Shown: positions 56,786 through 64,000 of the stretch, one piece after another
Position numbering within the stretch: the stretch's first letter is position 1
Layout: every line of letters starts with the position of its first letter
Notes under the pieces: model-generated
The model's database searches: none
What the model was told of the DNA's origin: nothing
Seen by the model: the letters and a program-made list of their open reading frames with translations, nothing else
Program-made: the position numbers and the translations under genes
NCBI GenBank assembly: GCA_963678705.1
Contig: OY783219.1
Span: forward strand, 8,122,001-8,186,000
DNA length: 64,000 nt
Source of the DNA: Panorpa germanica
Taxonomy: Eukaryota > Arthropoda > Insecta > Mecoptera > Panorpidae
Direction of reading: 5' to 3'

Positions 56786-56992
56786 ATGGGTGTTAAATTT
56801 ACTGTCGTCATTCTGCTGGTGTTGATTGCCTCAGCCGGCTTGATTGAAGGGAAAAATTTGTTAAAGCGAGTGGATGATACCGAATCTATTACAGTAGCGT
56901 TTATATGTAATCCATGGGGAGGGTGCTGGAGTGGTAAGGCGGAAACAACTACATCGACACCTACACCTGCACCTACACCCACACCTACTTAG
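56786..56992 (+). CDS. Small secreted peptide B2
   Basis: A 68-residue paralogue of B1 with identical leader and KR site. The mature core reads ICNPWGGCWSGK (Ala to Pro before the WGG), and Val becomes Ala just after it; the Thr/Pro tail is unchanged. The hairpin four bases after the stop is retained exactly. Reading frame, start context (CATAATGG) and poly(A) signals are all kept. Confidence 0.75.
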   Translation: MGVKFTVVILLVLIASAGLIEGKNLLKRVDDTESITVAFICNPWGGCWSGKAETTTSTPTPAPTPTPT

Positions 56993-56996
56993 TGCC

Positions 56997-57060
56997 CTCA
57001 ATTTCAATAGATCCTAGATTTGAACCAACTAATCAGAATCTAGGATCTATTGAAATTGAG
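56997..57060 (+). promoter_or_regulatory. Perfect 24-bp hairpin after peptide B2
   Basis: Arms 56,997-57,020 and 57,037-57,060; identical to the unit 1 hairpin including the loop. Confidence 0.85.
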
Positions 57061-57157
57061 AGATGAGTCGATGGACACTTTATTATTTTTACATACTTAT
57101 GCCCCTATTTTTTAATTTATAAATAAAATAAATTATTTCATTCCTGTATAAATATGT

Positions 57158-57472
57158 TTGTTTTCTTTACTCCCACCTGCTCCAGAAAAACTTTTCAACA
57201 CTATTTTTTGCAATTGCAAAAAAGGTTGTAGTGCCAAATGTGGCTGTAAAAAAGTCGGGTTGCTGTGTTCTCCAGCGTGTACCAATTGCCAAGGTCAGTC
57301 TTGCTCAAATGTCCAGTTGAGTACAATAGAGGAAGATACCTGTGATTTAAATCAAGAGGCTAATGACTCAGCCACATTTGAACAATTTATGAACATCCAG
57401 CAAGAGGAAGAAGAAGAAATCGAAGAAGACATCACTGTTGAAGTAGACTTTCAAGAGTATGAATCTGATTAA
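57158..57472 (+). pseudogene. CXC-domain C-terminal fragment, unit 2
   Basis: A 104-codon counterpart of 51,869-52,189. All cysteines are kept. Most substitutions between the two copies change an amino acid (for example Leu-Ser, Ser-Thr, Phe-Leu, Met-Ile), and a six-base indel is in frame. This is what neutral drift plus chance retention of a short frame would also give. Confidence 0.55.
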
Positions 57473-57549
57473 AATATCTAAAGAAATCAAAACAATAGTT
57501 AACCCAATAATCAATAGCAATATCAATAATCAATATCAATAATAAGGTA

Positions 57550-58350
57550 ATATCTAGAACTTGACGGGTATTGTTCCCTTAAATTATCCTAAAATTGTCA
57601 TGACAGTTAGTGCCTACCATGACCTGCAGGCCACAGGGCAAACCACGGTAAAAAGAAACGCGCCGAGTACACTATCTCACAGGTGGCGTGGAAATGTATG
57701 CATATCATGTATAATGCGATATCTCAGGAATGGTAACTCTTAGGAAAAAAATCATGAGGACCATTTTTGTAGAGAATTTTAAGATTTACAACTTTGGTTT
57801 GAGGTTTTTTTTGATAAAACTCAAATTTTGACCTTTGACCCCGAATAACTTTTGAAGCACACATAGAATCGATGGGGATTTTTAAAACTTTATTTGTAAT
57901 GGTAAACCTCAGCTCTCCACCAATATTTGGTTCTCTGAGAATTTTTGTTATTTGACCACTATTCTTATGTTTAAATTGACCGGATTATTTACTATTTAAA
58001 AATAAATTAAACCCAGCTGTTTTTTAATAATGTAACATTTATTGAAATAAAATTTATTCCGAAAATCACATTTTTTTATCGACAGATCGCAAATCGTTTA
58101 ATTGATTTTAAATAAGATTAGCATGTGAAAATAAACGTTCAGATGAAACGGATGTAGCGATGACAATAGTAAAAAATTTAGAAATAAATAAGAAAAGAAT
58201 ACGGCAAGTAGTCTTAAATATGTGTATTCATATTTCATCGATTTTCAAGCTAAAAAGAATTTTTGATGCAGTTTTCTATTGTTAAATACTTGCGCAGTGG
58301 TATTAGTAACCCTGCAGCTTCATCTGTGTCGGCATTAAGGTAGTTGTTAA
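57550..58350. repeat. Non-coding transposon sequence following the CXC fragment (unit 2)
   Basis: Counterpart of 52,255-53,040 with a few short indels, including loss of the GTTTTCGAGAAAA phrase. Confidence 0.5.
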
Positions 58351-58720
58351 GCTTGATCTATGTAGGACAATATGTCGGCGTTGTTATCTTCAGAAATTAT
58401 TATAAATATTTGTACTTTATTTGCCATTGAATTAGTCAGACTTAATGGGGTCACCTAAATCTATACCAACTGCCCAATATTTCAAGTCATCCACCGTCTA
58501 AAACTACCTCTAAATATTGGAAGATTGACATGGCAAGTTTCCTGCCACACGGTGGAACGAATGATTTATTTATTCTATTAATTTGTTGATATTATTAACA
58601 CTGACACTGTTTAACAAAAACTTTCAAGTAAATAAAGAAACTTTCAAGCATAAAACCTTTCATTGTTGGATGATTCGTGGACCAGTGCATGACATCTGGA
58701 TCAAGTGTGTGGTTAAAAGG
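58351..58720 (+). repeat. Dispersed repeat C, copy in unit 2
   Basis: Third copy of repeat C, truncated on the right at GTGTGGTTAAAAG. Its frame runs into unrelated A/G-rich sequence, so no common protein is conserved. Confidence 0.55.
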
Positions 58721-59219
58721 TTCTCAAAAATTAAAAATTCAAAAATTGAAAAAGGGGGGGTTGAAGAAATTCGGGGGCTCGGTAGGGAACTTTGGAGAAA
58801 GTTCATATTCTGGATTCTAGAATAATTAAGTATATTATTAATAAAAAAAAATTCAAAATTTCAAAATTTTATTTGGGGGCACGGTGGCAGTATTTTCCGA
58901 GAGTAAAAATTGTGCTAGAAAGTTGAAATTTTATATATAGGCTAACCTTGGTAACTTATTAACAAATCGAAAAAAAAATCCCAAATTTTGAAAAAAAAAG
59001 TTGGTCAAATAACGCATAAATTGAAAATATTTTTTATTTTGACAAAGAAATATATTTTTTTAGTCAATTTATATGTGTCAATGTGTGCGAGTTTATTATT
59101 TCAATTTAAAAATAAAATTAAATATGAAATGTAATTACGAATTATTTTATTGGATTCAAATGATACACGCCAAAAAGACGTGGTAAACTCTAGTTGCATA
59201 TAATGTCTGAGGCTTTACA
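58721..59219. other. Low-complexity A/T stretch
   Basis: Repeated AAATTCAAAATT-like words and a G7 tract; no gene. Confidence 0.45.
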
Positions 59220-59690
59220 TTTTCCAGACAAATTTTCTGCGGACTCTCATGATAACAAAACAAAGCTATTTTCCAACATTTAATTATCAGTAATAAAATT
59301 ATAAATTGATAATAATTATCTATTAATTTTTATATTTTAAATGCCAATAAAATTGATATTAATTTTTTTATTCGTGTTGTAATTTTATCGATATACGAGT
59401 ATAAATATCGCAGTTTTTTCACAAACATTATTTATAATTTTTACATCGCAAGAAAAGTCTTACAGCACGCACGATGCGTTTAACAGTTATAGCAGTTTTA
59501 TTTCTGGTGTTGTTTTCCTCAGCAGTTTTAATAGAAGGCAATACTTTGATAAAAAGATATGTAAAATGTACTAGTTGGGGAGGTCGTTGGCCTTGTGTGC
59601 CAACTCCTCCTCCAATTTGTCCTCCTAATCATCAACCTACTTCTGATCGACCTTGTCAAGTAACAACGGAAGCAAGGTATTAATTATAAA
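59220..59690 (+). repeat. Third, older duplication unit (partial)
   Basis: From TTTTCTGCGGACTC onward the sequence is alignable with the regions upstream of B1 and B2 (including a small piece of the LINE scrap and TTTTCCAACATTTAATTA), but with many substitutions and a missing block. It therefore predates the unit 1/unit 2 split. Confidence 0.6.
59474..59683 (+). CDS. Small secreted peptide B3 (divergent paralogue)
   Basis: A 69-residue precursor with the family leader (MRLTVIAVLFLVLFSSAVLI, then EGNTLIKR). The mature part begins YVKCTSWGGRWPC: the WGG is kept but the second cysteine has moved, and the rest is Pro-rich with two more cysteines (four in all) instead of the Thr/Pro tail. A TATAAA lies at 59,400. 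The frame may be spliced near its end: GAAGCAAG/GTATTA (59,676) could join a TTTAG acceptor at 59,960, which would replace the last two residues by about five before a stop. Without transcripts I report the unspliced frame. No 3' hairpin is present. Confidence 0.7.
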   Translation: MRLTVIAVLFLVLFSSAVLIEGNTLIKRYVKCTSWGGRWPCVPTPPPICPPNHQPTSDRPCQVTTEARY

Positions 59691-60160
59691 TTTTAAAAAA
59701 GGTTTGGTTTATTTCTCCAGCTTTCATTTTGTTTTTTTAACGAAAAATAATTTATTCAAAGCTACTTAATTCTGTTTTTGGTTTTATTTACTTTTCTTTT
59801 GGCAGCTTACAATACATATACATTTTACAGGTTAAATTTCAATTATAAATAATTGAATTTGATTTTTAAAATATTGAATTTGAAGTACTACAATGAAACT
59901 ATATAATTCTATTACTAGTAAATTTGTTTAATCTAATTTTTGTTTTCTATAACCATTTAGCGCTCCGCAGAGCTAGATCCAGTAGATGTGCTTTTTCTAA
60001 GACAGCATTGTTTTACAGAAATATGGTGCCCTTAACACAGTTTATAATTAGTTGAATGTGGGACATAATAATTTTAAAGTTATTGGTAGTAAAATATCTT
60101 TTTAATGTTGTCTTGCATTGTTGTATTTATGTTAAACTTCAGTAAATAAAAAATATTGCA
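59684..60160 (+). other. 3' region of B3 with candidate last exon
   Basis: A possible exon from 59,961 to a poly(A) signal AATAAA at 60,145-60,150. Part of it (AGACAGCATTGTTTTAC ... AAATATGG) resembles 63,355-63,395, which is also preceded by a TTTAG acceptor. This suggests that B-type genes once shared a 3' exon. Confidence 0.35.
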
Positions 60161-60837
60161 TTAAATAATACATGAGTTTAAGTTTTGTGATTTGGGGGTT
60201 GATTTATTATTTAGTTTTTCAGCTATTTTTTAAATTTCATTTAATAAATTTTAAGGAGGTACAAAACCTCTATGATAAAATGACGAAAATGTTGTCAAAT
60301 TTAGAGGATCAATAAAAATAGTTAAAATACATGCTCAAAATTTTAATGACCTAGGATCCATAGTGTTTTTTTTAGAATTAATGGAAAACAGCTAATTTCC
60401 ATATATATCATAAGTTTTAGCTCAATTTCACCACATATTACAACTTTTAACTTTAAAAAAATGGTGACAAGGTTTTCAAAAACTACGATTATATAAAAAA
60501 AATCTTTTTTGAAACTATTACAAAAAGAAATTAACTCAAGGACGTCTATTTTCAAAAATAATGAAATAAATCCAGTAAGAAACACGGTAAATGTTGTCAA
60601 ATTTATTATGACTTTTTCAAAATATTAAATTTGAATTGAATTAATATAAATTTGACATCAATTATAAGTAATTTTTTAATTAATAACCTATTATATGCAC
60701 GAAAAAATCTTCACAGGCAAAAATCCATTTAATTGAAAATTGAAAAATTCATTTTCAAAGGAACAGTCTCGATATTTGCTCCATTCTCATATATTTCTAT
60801 TTCGTATTATCGAATATAAACTTTTTACATTGGCGGT
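60161..60837. other. AT-rich non-genic stretch
   Basis: Nothing recognised; the minus-strand 85-codon frame at 60,343-60,600 lacks support. Confidence 0.45.
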
Positions 60838-61140
60838 ATGTCCAGTACGTCCTTAATTTTAATACTGAAAGGAGTGATCCCGTTAAAAATATTTGCGATA
60901 GAATGCGGTAATGCCAGGAGATGTTTCGGGTCTGGGGAATCCGGACACATTAGAGCTGATTGCAAAACGGAAAGGCCTACGAAGGACTTAAGCCATTTCA
61001 ATTACGCAAACGCGAGTGTTGAATTAACAACGACTAAAGAGGTCCAACAAAGAAGTTGAAAGTGAAATAGTTATATCAGGAGTCGAAATATTAGGAGCGG
61101 TGAAGGAATTTACTACAAAGGAAGGAAGATGTATCGTTTA
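60838..61140 (+). pseudogene. Retroelement gag-like remnant with zinc-knuckle trace
   Basis: A 73-codon frame with RRCFGSGESGHIRADCKTE: the spacing of a CCHC knuckle (C-F-G-[C]-G-E-S-G-H-I-x-x-x-C), but the second Cys is Ser. The adjoining sequence to 61,140 matches pieces at 2930 and 3180. A broken gag or ORF1 fragment. Confidence 0.55.
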
Positions 61141-61607
61141 TAAATGTAGCGTTTAGATGTTTTTTAAAGATTAATAAAAATAGAATATTAAGTATGAATT
61201 CAATAATAACATAGTAAAGGTAGAGAGTCAAGAGGAAATAGTAAAGATAGAGCGTCTATGCCTGTAATAGACATAAGTGGAGAAGTGAAAACGAAGAGAG
61301 AAGGCAGGAAGGATAGTGAAAAGATATTAGAGGGTTTGTCGAGATGGTAGAGGAATAGATATAAATTGGTATAAATATATTTTAGTATTATAGTGTATGA
61401 TATTGTAATAACGAAAAAACGACCGTGGTCCAAGGAAGCTCGACAAATTATGAAAAAAATTGCTACAAATGTTATAAATAGTTTTTTATTAGATTATGTA
61501 ACATTACATATTAAACTTACATTATAGTAAAAGATTTTAAGTGCATTTACATTTATTTAATAAAATTACAAAAATAATTATATATAGTTTTAATACGTTT
61601 TGTGTCC
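61141..61607. other. Non-genic stretch
   Basis: Purine-rich on the plus strand at 61,200-61,350; nothing recognised. Confidence 0.4.
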
Positions 61608-61735
61608 CCCTGGTAGAAAGTTAGTCTTGCCACAAACTAATTTCAAGTTTTATTTTCTACTTCCTTATATAAATTGTCTTGCGATGCAGTTTCGCTAAAT
61701 CACGTATTATATTGTGTTACACTTTCTACCAAGGG
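61608..61735. mobile_element. Small MITE with GGTAGAAAGT ends
   Basis: CCCTGGTAGAAAGT at the left and ACTTTCTACCAAGGG at the right are inverted repeats enclosing about 100 bases with no coding capacity. The interior (TTTTCTACTTC ... AATTGTCTTGC) resembles 42,610-42,645. Confidence 0.5.
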
Positions 61736-61765
61736 CTTAGTAGAATAACTCCTATCTTCTAAGAT

Positions 61766-62520
61766 TTAAGGGAGGGGTTAGGGTTTCAGCGTAAAAAAAA
61801 ACACTTTTTTTGCGATTTTTTTCTCAAGTATAGATTGAGCAATTTTATTCGAACCTTTTATACATTATTGAGCATACTTTTGACTATGTTGTATAATTTT
61901 ATCATGCAGCAATATTGAAGCATAAGCCGGTAACAGAGCTTCCTCCGAAAGTCTTGGGAAAAAAGACAATTTGCGGTGTTCACAATAACTCGGCCGGAAA
62001 TTATCTCAAAATGAAAAACCATTAAAATTTAGTTAAATTATAATCAAATCTTCCCCCCAAGAGTCTCTGATAATTTCTTTTTTCATTTAAAAATTTTTGG
62101 CGGCCATCTAAAGTGTAAACTGTTATTTTCCACGAAGAATTCCGCCATTTTGGGGGTGGGAAACACCCTTAATGTAAAAAAAAATGTTTTAGCTAAACGT
62201 TGGGGGGAGGTATTTTATATGTAGAAAATGTGTACGAAGTTTGAAATGAATCGGTCAATTAGTGTTTAAATGGCTGTGAACACGGACTTTGAAAAAGTAG
62301 TTTTGAGAAAAACGCTTCAGGACTATAGCAATGAATAAACTGTATACCTGATTAACATATAATATATATATAATATACCGGATTAATAAGACAATAACTT
62401 CAAGAATATTGCTTAGATCGGCTTAAAATTTTAAGGACAAATTCTTGAAATGTTAAACAATAAGATAAGACAAAAAAAAATTGGATTTTTCGAAAGTGAA
62501 AACCCTAACCCCTCCCTTAA
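61766..62520. mobile_element. TTAA-flanked non-autonomous element
   Basis: TTAA followed by GGGAGGGGTTAGGGTTT at the left and AAACCCTAACCCCTCCC followed by TTAA at the right: 17-base perfect inverted termini and a TTAA target. The 755-bp interior is non-coding, with blocks shared with the remnants at 1.08 kb and 37.05 kb. Confidence 0.85.
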
Positions 62521-62587
62521 GTACTAAACAATACTATAAGAGAAAGTGTTTTGTAATTCTAATTTTCTACCTGGAAGATTCGTCCAT

Positions 62588-62809
62588 TTATTCACAGGAT
62601 CTCACTCCACATCTTAGAGGTCTTTGTGGCATACCTTTATTCCCAGCTCCTTCATTATTGAATTTTGAATTTTTAACTGGAGTTATCAATTCAAATTCGT
62701 CATTAGGATTGCGTTCTATTTTTTCGAAATTTTGGTTTCGATTCAATGCCATAGAAAGTACAAAAGACATCATTGTCATTAAAAGAACCGTTAGTAGTAC
62801 AATGCGCAT
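62588..62809 (-). CDS. Small secreted peptide A3 (divergent paralogue)
   Basis: A 73-residue precursor read from the ATG at 62,809. The leader MRIVLLTVLLMTMMSFVLSM matches A1/A2 in pattern, and NPNDEFEL aligns with NPSKEFRL of A1. The C-terminal part differs: Asn/Gly-rich, then two cysteines only four residues apart at the end (RCGVRSCE). A TATAAAAC (62,902-62,895) and an initiator TCAGT (62,869-62,865) precede it. The upstream in-frame extension to 62,923 overlaps this promoter and so is not coding. The stop overlaps an AATAAA at 62,592-62,587. No intron is needed. Homology to A1 rests on the leader and one eight-residue block, so it is likely but not certain. Confidence 0.65.
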   Translation of the reverse strand: MRIVLLTVLLMTMMSFVLSMALNRNQNFEKIERNPNDEFELITPVKNSKFNNEGAGNKGMPQRPLRCGVRSCE

Positions 62810-62864
62810 GATCTTATGATATAACTGTGTTCGCTGTTCTTCTCGAAGCAATGGACAAATGTTG

Positions 62865-62902
62865 ACTGAATAAATCGTGTTGAGGTGGTTTCTTGTTTTA
62901 TA
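62865..62902 (-). promoter_or_regulatory. Core promoter of peptide A3
   Basis: TATAAAAC and, 35 bases on, TCAGT on the minus strand, the same layout and spacing as the A1 promoter. Confidence 0.6.
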
Positions 62903-62940
62903 ATGTATAACAGCAGTGGCCATGAATAGATCATTCTTGT

Positions 62941-63310
62941 TATCGAGATATAAAGTTTTTTAAAAAAAGAAAGCAGAACATTATTGGCGGCGATAAAAAG
63001 CTACGTGCCTAGGAAGCACGAGATATCATAATAAAAAAACTATTAATTTATATATTCAAATTTCTTTATCTTTAATAAATTAATTTCTTATCTTTTATTA
63101 AAATAATTAAACAAGAAACCGATAATAATAAGTGACTGTGAGCAGCATCAGACTTACAATGCACGATTTTTCTTCATTTCCAAAACGTTAAATTTGTTGA
63201 ATTTAAAATGTTAACACTAAAGAAGATAATTACATTTTTTATCTGGGTACTGTATGAGCGCTATTATTTATTACTCCTTAAATTATTTAATCATATTTTT
63301 TCCTTATATT
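62941..63310. other. AT-rich non-genic stretch
   Basis: Nothing firm. CAGACTTACAATGCACG near 63,150 faintly recalls the start region of B3 (GTCTTACAGCACGCACGATG). Confidence 0.35.
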
Positions 63311-63319
63311 CCTATTTAG

Positions 63320-63525
63320 GAGCGCTGTGCCAAGATCGTTTTCAAAAGATTGACAATACCTCCTTCAAGACAACAGCGTCTTACTAAAATATGGGCACAG
63401 ATTAAATAAATAATTTAATTATAACTTTTGTTTTACTATTTAATTTTTCGGTTACTTTAAAAAATATCTGTTTAAATATTTATAATTATAAAATAGTATA
63501 ACAATAAAAATAATAAAGCAATGTT
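63320..63525 (+). pseudogene. Possible relic 3' exon of a B-type gene
   Basis: After CCTATTTAG the sequence (GAGCGCTGTGCCAAGATCG ... AAGACAACAGC ... AAAATATGGGCAC) aligns with 59,961-60,035 downstream of B3. AATAAA occurs at 63,504. No matching first exon survives upstream. Confidence 0.3.
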
Positions 63526-63727
63526 CTGGATATTGTATTTATTTATTTTTAATGCATGTCGCTAGTCTTTACATTTCTCTCACACTAAATCATTAATTGA
63601 ATTTCATATAATTAACTAAAACCTAAAAATCTACCTAATCTTAAACTACTGACATCTCTTCCTTCTTTTCCTCGTACCACTCTTTTTGTCTTCTTCTCCT
63701 TAACTTAACTATTTTAAACTACATTAT

Positions 63728-63904
63728 TCAGTTTTTTTTTTCTCTTTTTCCTTCCTTTCTACCTTCTTCCTTCCTCTCTCCTCTCAGCAGTTCATCTATA
63801 TTTTTTTTACCGATAATCCTAAACTCGCGTTCCTCTCTTATATGCTCCAATGTTTCCATTTCTCGTTAAACCGCTCGAATTTGATTTAACACGTCAAAAT
63901 TTTC
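63728..63904 (-). pseudogene. Unassigned coding-like remnant
   Basis: A minus-strand frame with one internal stop reads METLEHIREEREFRIIG and LLRGERKEEGRKEGKRE. It is charged and coiled-coil-like, reminiscent of C-terminal regions of some LINE ORF2 proteins ('ET.EH...'), but too short to assign. Confidence 0.25.
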
Positions 63905-64000
63905 CATAAATGTTACTTCAGTGAAGACGGAAGGTGACGTTATTAGCACAGCATGGTCATCTTCGTGATCTATGTAAAACTACATAGCTTCTTTAATGTA

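Larger units (their letters stand above)
53680..58720 (+). repeat. Tandem segmental duplication, unit 2
   Basis: Collinear with unit 1 from ACAAATACATGGAA onward. Differs by scattered substitutions, loss of about 700 bp around the MITE-1 site, a 60-bp stretch retained in the LINE scrap, and several small indels. Ends at about 58,720, where unit 1 and unit 2 diverge at different right-hand sequences. Confidence 0.92.

Noticed and set aside
62588..62923. Longer 111-residue version of peptide A3
   Set aside because: The extra N-terminus overlaps the TATA box and initiator; the signal peptide begins at the ATG at 62,809.

Overview
This 64 kb window is eukaryotic, AT-rich and dominated by transposon debris. 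It looks like an insect genome: it carries an intact copia-type LTR retrotransposon with a tRNA-iMet-type primer site, many Jockey-like LINE remnants, several families of small non-autonomous DNA transposons, pacifastin-type protease inhibitors (known from arthropods), and core promoters with TATA and TCAGT initiator. I cannot name the order or species from sequence alone.

Layout. 1-11.9 kb is non-genic sequence with short repeats: MITE-1 and MITE-D copies, a tRNA-derived SINE-like head, foldbacks and (TA)n. 11,908-16,205 is a complete minus-strand copia element with identical 122-bp LTRs, a CTTTC target duplication and an open 1312-aa polyprotein. 16.2-41.3 kb is a mosaic of nested and decayed mobile DNA: a TTAA-flanked MITE, a Harbinger-like transposase fragment, a LINE carrying two further insertions, a Harbinger-type MITE, and a LINE 3' fragment with a twin-priming inversion. 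It also holds two weak candidate coding exons at 23.1 and 26.2 kb. 41,374-42,489 (minus) is a divergent Nup35-like nucleoporin in one coding exon. 42.5-47.8 kb is again repeats.

The most interesting part is 47.8-63 kb, a cluster of very small secreted-protein genes made by tandem duplication. Unit 1 (about 47,845-53,432) and unit 2 (about 53,680-58,720) each hold, in order: peptide A (+; signal peptide, one possible disulfide loop), a two-exon pacifastin inhibitor (-), a decayed LINE piece (-), peptide B (+; signal peptide, a short segment ending in KR, a WGG-Cys core, a Thr/Pro tail) followed by a perfect 24-bp hairpin, and a CXC-domain fragment of a mobile element. An older, shorter third unit holds B3 (59,474-59,683, +), and a diverged A paralogue, A3, lies at 62,588-62,809 (-). 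The pacifastin and B leaders resemble each other, so one secretory leader may serve two different mature products. Venom, defensive or salivary secretion, silk, reproduction or immunity would all fit such a cluster; the sequence does not decide between them.

No CRISPR array, rRNA or complete tRNA gene was seen. Splice sites, start sites and repeat borders were read by eye and should be taken as approximate to a few bases unless stated otherwise.
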